Of a stretch of DNA of 64,000 nt, positions 22,292 to 31,148 are shown in pieces; within the stretch, counting starts at the first letter, position 1, and each line of letters starts with the position of its first letter. A model generated the notes under the pieces. The model saw only the letters and a program-made list of their open reading frames with translations. It had not been told where the DNA came from and did no database searches. The DNA comes from an uncultured Clostridia bacterium. Its GTDB lineage: Bacteria > Bacillota > Clostridia > Oscillospirales > Ruminococcaceae. A program made the position numbers and the translations under genes. The stretch spans positions 1-64,000 of the forward strand of contig CANDEV010000008.1 of the NCBI GenBank assembly GCA_947383835.1. The letters run 5' to 3'.

Positions 22292-22332
22292 TTTATTAGT
22301 CCTTTCTTTATTTTTAATCTTATGGGAAATCA

Positions 22333-22656
22333 CTATAATTTGAGTTTTGAAGCATTTTCAACCATAGCATTCAAGTCAATATCAACTTCGGAACTGTTCA
22401 AAGCTTCATTTACTGCTTCCGGTTTAGTGGTAGCAGTATTATCTGCCGAAAATTTCTTTATTTTGTCATAGTGATTTTTTATAAGCTCACCAATTGTGTA
22501 GTCTGATCTCTTTTGCCTATGACCTCTGCCTATATAATCACAACAGGCAAACGGGACAAATTCTTTTCCGTCATCAAAAATGACCTTGTTAGAAACACCA
22601 AAAGAACTGAGTGCGCTTCTAAGTTCCGTTTCCGTTCCCTCAAAAATAATTTTCAT
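22333..22656 (-). CDS. First early-region gene of the Mu-like remnant
   Basis: 107 residues: MKIIFEGTETELRSALSSFG, then a mixed segment with CCDYIGRGHRQKRSDYTIGE. No family recognised. It is the first gene leftward from the CI operators, so it should be repressed by the protein encoded at 22860. Confidence 0.5.
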   Translation of the reverse strand: MKIIFEGTETELRSALSSFGVSNKVIFDDGKEFVPFACCDYIGRGHRQKRSDYTIGELIKNHYDKIKKFSADNTATTKPEAVNEALNSSEVDIDLNAMVENASKLKL

Positions 22657-22781
22657 AAATTTTCCTCACTTTCTATTGTTTTTTCAAGTTTCTTATGGTA
22701 CAATGTGTTTGTACCATTGTAACAACAAGGGGTTACTGCGCCTATACGGTCAACCTCGGTTGTTTACAATATATATTATAA

Positions 22782-22827
22782 TCTAAAATATCAGATTTGT
22801 CAATAGATTAATCTAATATTTTAGATT
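22782..22827. promoter_or_regulatory. CI-type operators between repressor and early genes
   Basis: Two related palindromes, AATCTAAAATATCAGATT (22780-22797) and AATCTAATATTTTAGATT (22810-22827), centred about 30 bases apart in the divergent promoter region. Confidence 0.7.
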
Positions 22828-22859
22828 TCAGCATTTTAACCAAAAAAGGAAAGGTGAAC

Positions 22860-23573
22860 ATGACTATTACAGAACGTATTTTTGTTCAATTATTACAAAA
22901 GAACATTGTTCAAAAGGACTTTGCAAGTCAAATAGGCGTAAATGAAAAAACACTCTCCGCATGGAAAAGAAATAATTCTTTGCCCCCCGCCGATAAGCTG
23001 TCTAAAATATCAGATTGCTTGGGAGTATCTTTAGATTATTTAATTACAGGAAAAGAAAAAAGCCCGACCTTGCCAAAGGACGAGCTTGAACTTCTTAGGC
23101 ATTATAAAAGATTACCGCACGATGAGAAAATCAGTCTTATAAGCAGAGCGGAAGCCATAGCTGACGTATACGAGGAGCAGGTCGAAGAACCTAAAACAAA
23201 TATAATATCAATATACTGTTCGGATAATCGCGTTTCTGCCGGGGTAGGAGAAGATCTTTTCGATTATGAACAATGGCATACGGTAGATGTTATAGAAACA
23301 CCGCAAAGTCGAAAAGCTGATTTTATGCTGATTGTTGACGGCGAAAGTATGTCACCGAAATTCCATGACGGTGATTATGTTCTTGTTCGGCAGCAGCCCG
23401 CAGTTGAGTTAGGGCAAATAGGCATTTTTTATGTTGACGGCAAGGGTTACATAAAAGAATATGACGGTGATTATCTCATTTCAATTAATCCGGATTATGA
23501 TGATATTGATTTAAAAAATACGGATTCCCGTTGCTTCGGATTAGTGCTTGGAATAGCTGAATTAGCTGAATAA
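22860..23573 (+). CDS. LexA/CI-like self-cleaving phage repressor
   Basis: 237 residues. XRE HTH at residues about 4-63 (QKDFASQIGVNEKTLSAWKR, LGVSLDYLITG), then a peptidase S24 domain: catalytic Ser in VDGESMSPKFHDGD, Lys in DGKGYIKEYDGD. The cleavage site is probably the Ala-Gly/Ala-Gly-like SAGVGEDL region. Such repressors are inactivated through RecA during DNA damage. ATG at 22860 preferred over the GTG six bases earlier, given AGGAAAGG just upstream. Divergent from the early operon; exact operator copy at 23001-23016 lies inside its own coding region. Confidence 0.9.
   Translation: MTITERIFVQLLQKNIVQKDFASQIGVNEKTLSAWKRNNSLPPADKLSKISDCLGVSLDYLITGKEKSPTLPKDELELLRHYKRLPHDEKISLISRAEAIADVYEEQVEEPKTNIISIYCSDNRVSAGVGEDLFDYEQWHTVDVIETPQSRKADFMLIVDGESMSPKFHDGDYVLVRQQPAVELGQIGIFYVDGKGYIKEYDGDYLISINPDYDDIDLKNTDSRCFGLVLGIAELAE
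23001..23016 (+). promoter_or_regulatory. Intragenic copy of the repressor operator
   Basis: TCTAAAATATCAGATT is identical over 16 bases to 22782-22797 in the promoter region, but lies inside the repressor's coding sequence about 140 bases after its start. Confidence 0.5.
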
Positions 23574-23578
23574 ACAGG

Positions 23579-23600
23579 TAATACCAACTGGTTGGTATTA
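23579..23600. repeat. Palindrome after the repressor gene
   Basis: TAATACCAAC and GTTGGTATTA with a two-base centre, followed by two further GTTGGTAT/TTGGTATT pieces to 23630. Terminator-like without a T tract; may be a protein-binding site. Confidence 0.5.
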
Positions 23601-23649
23601 AACTTAATTTTAGTTGGTATATTGGTATTAAAAAATTTCCAATAATAAA

Positions 23650-23960
23650 TAAAAATAAAAATAGGCTTTTTAACGCTTTAAAATTTCTTTAAAACGCTTA
23701 AAATGCCTATTTTACGTTATCTGCAAGTTTTGCTTTAATAAGCGTTAAAACGATTTTAACGCTTTTGATGATTTTGAAAATTTCCAATTAAAAAAAGCCA
23801 AAAACGGCAAAATTTTTTGACACCAAAAAATTCCACCGTTTCAACTTTTTAAATTTTTTGCACTTAGAAAACGCCTATTTTACGCCATTTTAAAGGCTTT
23901 TTTATATTTTTTACACCTTTTTTCGGATTATTGCACTTTTTATATTATGCTTGTCAAATC
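23650..23960. repeat. Short repeat array at the right end of the element
   Basis: AT-rich non-coding stretch with four AACGCTT motifs in both orientations (23670-23765), GCCTATTTTACG twice (about 23706 and 23872) and AATAGGC inverted at 23662. A GGCTATTTTACG copy also lies at 15699. It adjoins the tRNA attachment site, so recombinase arm sites or transposase sites are plausible. No gene is visible from 23574 to 24042. Confidence 0.5.
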
Positions 23961-24005
23961 ACACTTGAACAAAAGTTGAACATTTACAAATTTTAAGGTA
24001 AAAAC

Positions 24006-24088
24006 ATAAGCCGTCCGAGAACCCTCAAACGGCTTAACTACGTGGTGCGCCTGACAGGAGTCGAACCTGCGACCTTCAGAGTCGGAGT
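24006..24088 (-). other. Attachment site at tRNA-Arg(CCG), chromosomal side
   Basis: Direct repeat partner of 15579-15660, spanning the tRNA 3' half and the downstream hairpin (AAGCCGT with ACGGCTT). TTGAACAAAAGTTGAACATT occurs just inside both ends of the 15.66-24.0 kb element (15781-15800 region and 23965-23984). Confidence 0.8.
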
Positions 24089-24120
24089 CTGACGCTCTAT
24101 CCAACTGAGCTACAGACGCA
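24043..24120 (-). tRNA. tRNA-Arg (anticodon CCG)
   Basis: Full cloverleaf on the minus strand: acceptor TGCGTCT with AGGCGCA, D arm AGCTC, anticodon arm TCAGA/TCTGA with loop CTCCGAC, T arm around GGTTCGACTCC, and an encoded CCA. It is the intact copy at the right end of the integrated elements, regenerated by integration into the 3' end. Confidence 0.95.
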
Positions 24121-24175
24121 TGCAACTCCGTCGGACGTTTCCGTCCTATGGAGTTTAATGGTATTATTATGCAAA

Positions 24176-24643
24176 TTAATTTGAAATATTCAGCTTTTTA
24201 CCTTTATTAACGTTCGTGTTTGTACCGGAAAAATAATTGATTACCTGCTTGCCCTTTGCGGATTCCTCAAGCTTTTCTTTAAGCTCCTCCTGCATTTCGG
24301 CAAGGTGACTGTATGCAGCATTGTTGCTTTCAATGATCTGCAAACGCAGTTCGTTGGTACGCTTGATTTTTTCCTGAAGCTCCAGAAGTTCTCCGTTCAG
24401 CGCACCTATATCTTCAAAATTCATAAGCTTTTCCAGCTTTTCCTTGCGCTCTACGGACTGCTCGTTGATGTACTGCTTTATATCCACGGAAATACCGTCC
24501 ATTACCGTTATGATCTTCTGGCACTCGCCCATAAGCTCTTCCACGCCGTCTATGTCCTCATAGATCATTCTGTTGGTAATTTCCTTGTATCGCTCCATTT
24601 CCTGTATTTTCCTGTCAACCAAACTTATAAGCGGCTTACTCAT
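24176..24643 (-). CDS. FliT/FlgN-like flagellar chaperone (coiled coil)
   Basis: 155 residues, almost entirely helical coiled coil (NRMIYEDIDGVEELMGECQK, EKLEKLMNFEDIGALNGELL, LAEMQEELKEKLEESA), ending SGTNTNVNKGKKLNISN. Last gene of the late flagellar cluster, after fliS, where fliT-type FliD chaperones are commonly found. Assignment is by position and fold, not by a diagnostic motif. Confidence 0.55.
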   Translation of the reverse strand: MSKPLISLVDRKIQEMERYKEITNRMIYEDIDGVEELMGECQKIITVMDGISVDIKQYINEQSVERKEKLEKLMNFEDIGALNGELLELQEKIKRTNELRLQIIESNNAAYSHLAEMQEELKEKLEESAKGKQVINYFSGTNTNVNKGKKLNISN

Positions 24644-24788
24644 TTAGAATTTACATCTCCTTTATTAGAGAATAACAAATTGTTTTTGGGAAAAACGACA
24701 TACTATACCCTATCAGAAGACAGAGGTTAGATTTGGGGACGGCTTCTCCGCTTCCCCCAAGCATTTATGCCCGCGGGGGCTGCCCCGC

Positions 24789-25157
24789 CTAAAAGCCTTT
24801 TGAAGCCTCGGCAAAGGCGTTCCTTATTTCCGTAAAAAACGGTATCAATTCTTTAAGCAGCTCGGCGTCCTTTTTTACGTTTGCCCTGATCAGGGTTTCG
24901 CGAAAATACTGATACATATCAGCAAGGCTTTTAGAGATCTCATACTTTTCCTTAAGGTGCGCGTCAAGCGTGTCCACAATATCCGCGACCCTTGTTATTG
25001 CGTTATGAGCCTTGGGTATGCTTGGCTCCTCCTCAATGAAGTACACTGCCTTGTTAAGCTCTGTTATTGCTTTGTCATAAAGCGCAACCACCAATTGTCC
25101 AGGGGTCATTGTTGTAACTGATTGCTGCATAAATTTTTGGTAAGGATTTTGCTGCAT
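24789..25157 (-). CDS. fliS: Flagellin export chaperone FliS
   Basis: 122 residues. Family features include NPYQKFMQQSVTTMTPGQLV, then LYDKAITELNKAV and ADMYQYFRETLIRANVKKD. FliS binds the C-terminus of flagellin to prevent early polymerisation. Follows fliD in the usual order. The flagellin gene is not in the window. The gap 24644-24788 holds a GC-rich hairpin (GCGGGGGCTGCCCCGC). Confidence 0.95.
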   Translation of the reverse strand: MQQNPYQKFMQQSVTTMTPGQLVVALYDKAITELNKAVYFIEEEPSIPKAHNAITRVADIVDTLDAHLKEKYEISKSLADMYQYFRETLIRANVKKDAELLKELIPFFTEIRNAFAEASKGF

Positions 25158-25242
25158 TATGACTTTTCCTCCTATTAGAAATTATAAATCATAGCGGGAG
25201 GTTGGTCTCCCGACCTCCCGCAGGTTTATTTTCCGTGACCTA

Positions 25243-27786
25243 TCAGCCCTGTGTGAAGTAAGACATCATAGACTGCATATTCGCCATCATCGTTTCAAGC
25301 CTTGTGTACTGCTTCCAGTAACGCTCCTGCTCGTTCTCATACTTTGTTGTAAGTCTTTCAATGACCTTATTAATGGATTCCATCTGCTTGTAAATGGTGT
25401 TGTCCTTGTCGGTCTTTGTATTCTCGATACCTGCAAGAGCGGAAAGATAACCGTAAGTCTTCCTGTTATTCGGATTGTTGGATTTGCTTGTGGATATAGC
25501 TTTGTCAACAACCTGTTCAAGCTTTGAAGCGAGACCGTTGGTGCCCGTGAAAAGATCCGCAACCTTATCGCCGTAAGCCTCTATAGCGCTGTCAAGCTTG
25601 CTCTCGTCGATCTTCAGCTTGCCGTTGTCTTCCCAGTCATCGGTAAGGGTAATACCGAGGTCGGAAAGTCCGAAGCCGTTTACGCGTGTGGTCATTGCGC
25701 TTCTTATATCGGAAAGGAATCTTTGAACGTTATTATCGCGGTACAGCAGACCCTGCTTAGCGTTGTTGTTCCACTTCTCGATCTCCTTGTCGGACATCTC
25801 CTCTTCCTGCTCTTCGGTAAGAGGATCGTAGTAAGAACCGCTGGACTTGGGTCTGTTTGTGTTTACTGTCTTGTACAGTTCCTCAAGGAGCTTGTTGTAA
25901 TCATCAACAAAGCCGACGATAACGTCCTTGATACCCTCGTTGTCCTTTTTGGTCTCAACGGTTATATAGTCCTCCTCAGTCTCAGCAACGAAGTCCTTTG
26001 CCTCTGTGAGGTTGATAGTTGTGCCGTCAAAGGTAAAGAGGTTTGTTGCGCTTGAATATTTTGTAAACGTCTTGCCGTCGCTGCTTACTTCAAGCATACT
26101 GTTGGAACCTCTTGCAGTCATTACGTCGCCGTCCTTTGCGCCGACAACGCTTTCCTTGCCGAATACGGCGTTGAGGAAATCCTTTGCAGCCTGGTCTGTG
26201 CCTGTGATGTCTCCTGCGGCAATAACGTTTCCGTCCGTGGGGAGAGTTATTATCTTGGCTTCGATAAGATCCTGCATGGAAATATCTGCGCCGTCCTTGC
26301 CCGTAACCGTAACAGTTTCGCCGTTTCTTTCAAAGGTCATTGTCTTTTCGCCCTTAACGGGGATATATGCGGGCGTTGCGTTCATTTCCTTTGCGTTTGT
26401 CAGCTTGTTTGCGCTGCCGACAAAGCCGCCGTTTAACTCAACAGTAAGATTCGGAGAATCAATAGTAAGCTGACCGTTGGCGTAATCAAGCTTAAAGGTA
26501 TCCTGCGAAAGCTCATTTCCGGTAGCGGTTTTGTAAGCGTCCCTGAAAGCGGTGTTATAAGCAATGGCAACAACGTCGTCTGTGTACGCACCATCGTCGC
26601 CCTTGGGCATATTTTTAAGCTTCGCGCCAACGTCTACCTTAAAGGAGTAGGTGTTGCCGTCGTTGTCCGTAACCTTAACGTCATGAGTAATATTATCCGT
26701 GGTACCGTCAGCAAAAGCAGTTGTAAACGCCGAGCTGACCTTTCCGGATACTTTCTCTCTGTCAATATATGTGAGCTTTGCAGTATCAGCCTTTGTGGGG
26801 TTAAGGCTGCCGCTTTCGATATTGAACATCGAGTTCAGCAGATTGCCCTTTGTCTGATACATATTTATTTCCGCGCCGTCGCCAGTGTTTACGGATTCGA
26901 GCGTAAAGCTCTGGGAAACGTTGCTGAATGAAAGCTTAACGCCTGCGTCGGAGCTGTTGACCTTGTTGATGATGCTTGAGATAGAAGCGGTCTTGTCAAA
27001 CTCAAAATCAACGCCGTTGATGTTGAAAGCGTACTTGCCGTCGTCAGTGTCCTGCAAAGCCTGCTTGAAGCCAACGCTGTCAAGGGTAGAGCCTGTGTAT
27101 ATCTTATTTGAGGTAGTGTTGCCGAGACCAATGCCCTCTTTGTTGTAGCCCACGCTGAACGTGTGGAATACGTCGTCGCCGCTGTTGAATTTAAGGTCGC
27201 TTGTTCCGTCGGTAAATTCAAACTGCTTGTTGCTGCCCTTTATCTCTGCGAATACAGCGTTTGCAGCGTTAAGGAAATTCTTCTTTGAAGCCTCAACGTC
27301 CGCGCCGCCCTTAAAGGAAACGTTTTTGGTAACGCCGTCCAAGGTCATCTCAACATTATAGGTTTTTCCCGAAACATTGTTTGAGAAGTCAAGCTTTACC
27401 TCTCCGGTAGAAATAGAACCGTTTGAGGATATCTCCGCAGTTTTTGCCGCGTGAGCCTGCTTGATAGTATACTTTGCGGCTGTAGAGCCCGCTGCTGCCG
27501 TAGCAGTAATTACCTTGTCGTTTGAGGACTCGGCTTTATAGCTCTTCATTATCTTGTTGGCTTTGATAGAAGTGTCGCTGAGAATGTCAAGGTACTTATT
27601 CTTAAAGTCGGAGATCTTTGAAATAACGTCACGGTAGCTTTCCTGCTTCCATGTCAAGGTCTGAAGCTTCTGCTTCTGTGAGTTGATGCGGTTTTTGGTG
27701 TTCATGGTCATAGCTTTTACAAGCTGCTCCGTATCAAGACCGGAGATAAGACCGGACATCATGTTTCTGTTTGAAATTGACGACAT
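25243..27786 (-). CDS. fliD: Flagellar filament cap protein FliD (enlarged)
   Basis: 847 residues from MSSISNRNMM, far longer than the usual 450-600. The N-terminal GLISGLDTEQLVKAMTM and the C-terminal coiled coil (MESINKVIERLTTKYENEQE, YWKQYTRLETMMANMQS) are the conserved D0/D1 parts. The extra length is in the middle, Thr/Asp/Lys-rich beta domains (about residues 130-620) that would be exposed at the filament tip. AAAGGATG upstream of the ATG. Acts outside the cell after type III export. Confidence 0.93.
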   Translation of the reverse strand: MSSISNRNMMSGLISGLDTEQLVKAMTMNTKNRINSQKQKLQTLTWKQESYRDVISKISDFKNKYLDILSDTSIKANKIMKSYKAESSNDKVITATAAAGSTAAKYTIKQAHAAKTAEISSNGSISTGEVKLDFSNNVSGKTYNVEMTLDGVTKNVSFKGGADVEASKKNFLNAANAVFAEIKGSNKQFEFTDGTSDLKFNSGDDVFHTFSVGYNKEGIGLGNTTSNKIYTGSTLDSVGFKQALQDTDDGKYAFNINGVDFEFDKTASISSIINKVNSSDAGVKLSFSNVSQSFTLESVNTGDGAEINMYQTKGNLLNSMFNIESGSLNPTKADTAKLTYIDREKVSGKVSSAFTTAFADGTTDNITHDVKVTDNDGNTYSFKVDVGAKLKNMPKGDDGAYTDDVVAIAYNTAFRDAYKTATGNELSQDTFKLDYANGQLTIDSPNLTVELNGGFVGSANKLTNAKEMNATPAYIPVKGEKTMTFERNGETVTVTGKDGADISMQDLIEAKIITLPTDGNVIAAGDITGTDQAAKDFLNAVFGKESVVGAKDGDVMTARGSNSMLEVSSDGKTFTKYSSATNLFTFDGTTINLTEAKDFVAETEEDYITVETKKDNEGIKDVIVGFVDDYNKLLEELYKTVNTNRPKSSGSYYDPLTEEQEEEMSDKEIEKWNNNAKQGLLYRDNNVQRFLSDIRSAMTTRVNGFGLSDLGITLTDDWEDNGKLKIDESKLDSAIEAYGDKVADLFTGTNGLASKLEQVVDKAISTSKSNNPNNRKTYGYLSALAGIENTKTDKDNTIYKQMESINKVIERLTTKYENEQERYWKQYTRLETMMANMQSMMSYFTQG

Positions 27787-27820
27787 ACAAATCATCCTTT
27801 CTGTAATTTTAAATAGTAAT

Positions 27821-28045
27821 TTATTCCTGATTTTTAATTATTGACAGCAGATCCGCGGCAGATTTGTGCAGAGCCGCCTGCATATTAAACTTTTCGGTAT
27901 CAAAAAGCTCGTTCCTTATTATCTTCACGTCGGGAGGAGCTTCAATGCCGATCTTTACGCGGTCCTTGGCAGTCTCTACCACCGTTACCCTGACGTTCTC
28001 GCCTATAAGAAGTCCCTCGCCGTTTTTACGGGTTATTACCAGCAT
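27821..28045 (-). CDS. csrA: Carbon storage regulator CsrA
   Basis: 74 residues; MLVITRKNGEGLLIGENVRV, VETAKDRVKIGIEAP and the Arg of IIRNELFD fit the CsrA RNA-binding dimer, which blocks ribosome sites with GGA motifs, classically on flagellin mRNA. Starts immediately after the fliW stop, so the two are translationally coupled. Confidence 0.97.
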   Translation of the reverse strand: MLVITRKNGEGLLIGENVRVTVVETAKDRVKIGIEAPPDVKIIRNELFDTEKFNMQAALHKSAADLLSIIKNQE

Positions 28046-28480
28046 TTATTCTCCCTCCTTTTGAAAGACAGGGAATTTTATGGGGTAATCCTCCGCCGCA
28101 ATGATCTGCGCCGCAAGCATTTTATCGGCGTTTATCATTATGGGGCTTTTGAGGTTTACGGTAGTGTTTTTATATTCCTCGGGAACTACCGCAAGGCTAA
28201 GGTATCTTATGCTTGTTCCGGGAGCTTTTTCTATTGCCTTAACGCTGTCAGCGTCCGCAGTAACGGAATAATCCTTGACGATCTGCTCCGGGTCGAACAC
28301 TATGAAGCAAAGGCTTTCGTTGTCAAGGCTTTGCAGCCATGCGGGGAAAACGTCGTTGCCCAAGGGTGAAAACATTACAAATCGGTGCTGATCCTCAAAG
28401 GCATATATGCCGTCAGGGAAATGAAGTATATTCTCCTCGGCAATTTCCTGCTCGCCGAAATCTCTTGTATTAACGATCAT
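28046..28480 (-). CDS. fliW: Flagellar assembly factor FliW
   Basis: 144 residues; ILHFPDGIYAFEDQHRFVMF, PAWLQSLDNESLCFIVFDP and the C-terminal SPIMINADKMLAAQIIAAED are characteristic. FliW binds CsrA and flagellin in a three-partner switch that ties flagellin synthesis to secretion. Its stop abuts csrA. Confidence 0.96.
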   Translation of the reverse strand: MIVNTRDFGEQEIAEENILHFPDGIYAFEDQHRFVMFSPLGNDVFPAWLQSLDNESLCFIVFDPEQIVKDYSVTADADSVKAIEKAPGTSIRYLSLAVVPEEYKNTTVNLKSPIMINADKMLAAQIIAAEDYPIKFPVFQKEGE

Positions 28481-28495
28481 ATGCGTTCCCTTTCA

Positions 28496-29107
28496 TTATG
28501 CGAACACGTCAAGAGGCGGTTCATAGTTGGGGTCTGCGCTTCTGGGGAAGTAGATCGGGTCGCCCAGATACTCAATATCAAGCTCGGGCATTTGAGTGAT
28601 TATAAACTCAATGCTTCCGGGAACAAATTCAAACTCTGTGAACTGTATCGCCTCAACAGGGTCGCTTGGAGCCGCTGATTCAGAGGGCATATTCATTTGA
28701 TAATTGATACTGAGCGTACCGTTATTGTAACTTACAGCCCTGCTGCGGTTTTTAGGCAGCGCCCTAAGCGCAGCTTCAACGCTTGAAGGCTTTTTGCGCT
28801 GTGCGCCGCTTGCCTCGCCGCTTTTCTGATTACCGTCGGCAAGTCTTGCCACAGCTTCATAAGTAAGAGTTATGCCGTTTTCCGTTCCCGACGAGGGAAT
28901 GTAAGAATCGTAATTTCTTACATCGGAAAGGTCTACCCTATACGGTTCAGCCTGTAAACGAAGTCCTCCCCCCTGCTTTGAAGATACCTTGACGGAAGGC
29001 GCGGCGGAAGCTGTTTTTCCGCTGTCCTCAACGGGCTTGAGTTCTGCCCGCTGAACCTTTACTTCAACTTTTATCGGAATATGTTTTATACTTAACAATT
29101 GCTCCAT
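28496..29107 (-). CDS. YviE-like protein (DUF6470)
   Basis: 203 residues from MEQLLSIKHIPIKVEVKV (GGGGG about 12 bases upstream; an ATG 63 bases earlier has no ribosome site). Its position between flgL and fliW equals that of B. subtilis yviE, and VKVQRAELKP, EPYRVDLSDVRNYDSYIPSS and the C-terminal amphipathic segment PGSIEFIITQMPELDIEYLG fit the DUF6470 family. Role in flagellar assembly is unknown. Confidence 0.75.
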   Translation of the reverse strand: MEQLLSIKHIPIKVEVKVQRAELKPVEDSGKTASAAPSVKVSSKQGGGLRLQAEPYRVDLSDVRNYDSYIPSSGTENGITLTYEAVARLADGNQKSGEASGAQRKKPSSVEAALRALPKNRSRAVSYNNGTLSINYQMNMPSESAAPSDPVEAIQFTEFEFVPGSIEFIITQMPELDIEYLGDPIYFPRSADPNYEPPLDVFA

Positions 29108-29257
29108 ATCAGTAATCTGCCCCCGCAAGACGCTGCGAACACCGCAGGGAGGCTTTCTCCTTTCGTTCATTTGTTGCCGGCCGGAAAACCGATCTTGTGC
29201 CGATACGCAAACTGCCGCGTTTATTTAAAAATTACTTACAATAATTCACGACCTGAA

Positions 29258-29323
29258 TGTGTACGAAAAATTCAGACAAAATCTTGCGAATGCGGATCTT
29301 ACGCAGAATTTTTCGTCTACACA
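29258..29323. terminator. Long hairpin between flgL and yviE-like gene
   Basis: TGTGTACGAAAAATTC (29258-29273) pairs with GAATTTTTCGTCTACACA (29306-29323), two mismatches, with a smaller stem inside. Located within the operon gap 29108-29340. It may attenuate or protect mRNA ends rather than fully terminate. Confidence 0.55.
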
Positions 29324-29340
29324 TTGGGAGTAAATCATTA

Positions 29341-31098
29341 TTAGATGTAGTTGAAAATCGAATTTGGAATGACCTGTGTGCCGACCTTGAGAGAAGCTTC
29401 GTAAGCCGCACGGAGACTTTCAAAATAGCTTATCTCGGTTTCCATGTCCGTTCCCTCAACAAGGTTCTGGCGTTCTCTGAGATTAAATCTGGAATCCTCG
29501 TTTCTGTCCTGATAAAATTCAATGCTGTTATACTTTGAACCGAGGTTCGCGATCTCGATAAGAACGTTATTGTTAGCTTCCTTGGCTTTGTCTATGATAG
29601 CGTTCGGAGTGGACTGATCGCCGTTTCTGAGCGCTCTTGCCGAATCAAGAACAAGCTGCACAAGGTTTTTGCTGTAGCCCTCGTCGTCAAGACCGCAGCC
29701 CATTATGGCAGCTCCGTTAAAGGAGGTGTCAAGAGCAGTCTGAGGATCGACCTTATAATCATTGTCCTTATCATATTTAATGCCTATGCCGATATCAACA
29801 TAGATCGGATCGGAGCCGGGGAAAATAAGTGAATTGTCTCTTCCCTTTACCGCAGCGTTTACATCGGGAGCAATTTCCTTGCCCTCTGCCCATGTAAAAT
29901 CATCGTTCAGCTTTTTAACGGTGAACTTCGATCCCGACTGGATATCGAACTTATTGCCGTTCGCGTCGGTCATCTTGTGCATAACGTCGAAATCAACCGG
30001 TATGCCGTTATATGTTACAGCGCGGGGAACGTCCACCATAGTAAGGTGGAACTTCACTTCGTTTTCGATCTGCTTTGATATTTCAGCAGCCCCTGCCGAA
30101 ACGGTTATCTCCTTGGGAACATTATCCTTGATATCTGCGGGAAGTCCGTTTGTCATATCAATAATTTTGCCCTTGTTATCCTTGAAAGTGACCGTACCGT
30201 CGTCGTTCACCTTGGCTGTTAAATTGAGCTTTGCAAGAGCTTCCTTATCCGCGTCGGTCACTGCGCCGTTGGCGGTAACGTTTGCGGCTGCCGCTTCAAC
30301 CTCTGCGATAACGGGATTTTCCGCCTCGCTGTAGGTGATCGTCTGAGGCGCGCCGTCGTGGGAAAGAAGGGACACCGTATCGCCCTTTCCGTTTTCGCTT
30401 TTTACCGCTGCGGAGTATTTATCGTCCTCGCTCACGCCCAGGCTTATGCCCAGCTTGTCGAGAGTCTGCTTCATTGAAGCAAGTTCCTTATCGTCTGCAA
30501 CAGTACCGTTTGCGTTGTATTCCGCAAGCTTTGCAAGAACGTCGTTTGCCTCTTCGATCTGCTTCTTGGTAGCGTCCGCTCCCACATAATAATCATAAAA
30601 GTACGGAGGGTAAACAACAGTATTGTTTTCGTCCGTAACACAGTACCTGCCGATATCAAAGGGAGGGGTGCTGTTGTTTGTTCCGCCGAATATCTGCCTT
30701 TCGCTGAAATCAGCGTTCAGGGTGTCCACCATACTGTCGGCGATCTGATCCAAGGTAGTTGCAAATATATTCATGTCCATCTGGTCATGAGTGCCGTTTG
30801 TTGCGGCGGTGAGCTGCTCCTCGATCGAGATATAATTGGTGTGGGCTATCTTTGTCAGAGAGGTTTCAGCCTCGGTGAAAAGCTGCTTTACGGAGCTTAA
30901 ATTGCTGTCGTAAATATCAAGGTCGCGAAGATCGCGGCGGATCATCATTGCCTTTGTACCGTTTATGCTGTCCTCGGAAACACGGTTAAATCTGCGCTGC
31001 GTCATAATTCTTGTATAGCTTCCTATCAGATTGCTGCGCATACGTCTGTTGTTGCTGAGAAAAGTTCCGCTTGTTATCTTGTCGGTAATTCTCATCAT
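29341..31098 (-). CDS. flgL: Hook-filament junction protein FlgL (enlarged)
   Basis: 585 residues, about twice the usual FlgL. Conserved D0/D1 ends: MRITDKITSGTFLSNNRRMR at the start, and SRFNLRERQNLVEGTDMETE with the final YEASLKVGTQVIPNSIFNYI. The central insert (about residues 150-480) is rich in Asp, Lys and Thr and must form additional surface domains. Either of the two adjacent ATG codons could be used. Confidence 0.93.
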   Translation of the reverse strand: MMRITDKITSGTFLSNNRRMRSNLIGSYTRIMTQRRFNRVSEDSINGTKAMMIRRDLRDLDIYDSNLSSVKQLFTEAETSLTKIAHTNYISIEEQLTAATNGTHDQMDMNIFATTLDQIADSMVDTLNADFSERQIFGGTNNSTPPFDIGRYCVTDENNTVVYPPYFYDYYVGADATKKQIEEANDVLAKLAEYNANGTVADDKELASMKQTLDKLGISLGVSEDDKYSAAVKSENGKGDTVSLLSHDGAPQTITYSEAENPVIAEVEAAAANVTANGAVTDADKEALAKLNLTAKVNDDGTVTFKDNKGKIIDMTNGLPADIKDNVPKEITVSAGAAEISKQIENEVKFHLTMVDVPRAVTYNGIPVDFDVMHKMTDANGNKFDIQSGSKFTVKKLNDDFTWAEGKEIAPDVNAAVKGRDNSLIFPGSDPIYVDIGIGIKYDKDNDYKVDPQTALDTSFNGAAIMGCGLDDEGYSKNLVQLVLDSARALRNGDQSTPNAIIDKAKEANNNVLIEIANLGSKYNSIEFYQDRNEDSRFNLRERQNLVEGTDMETEISYFESLRAAYEASLKVGTQVIPNSIFNYI

Positions 31099-31148
31099 TG
31101 GATAATCATTCCTTTCTTAGCCTTTAATAACGTTCATAAGGGCTTAAA

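Noticed and set aside
23650..23960. CRISPR array
   Set aside because: Repeats are short, irregularly spaced and in both orientations; no cas genes in the window.
24644..24788. Small gene between fliS and the FliT-like gene
   Set aside because: Frames are short and lie over a GC-rich hairpin repeat; no ribosome site.
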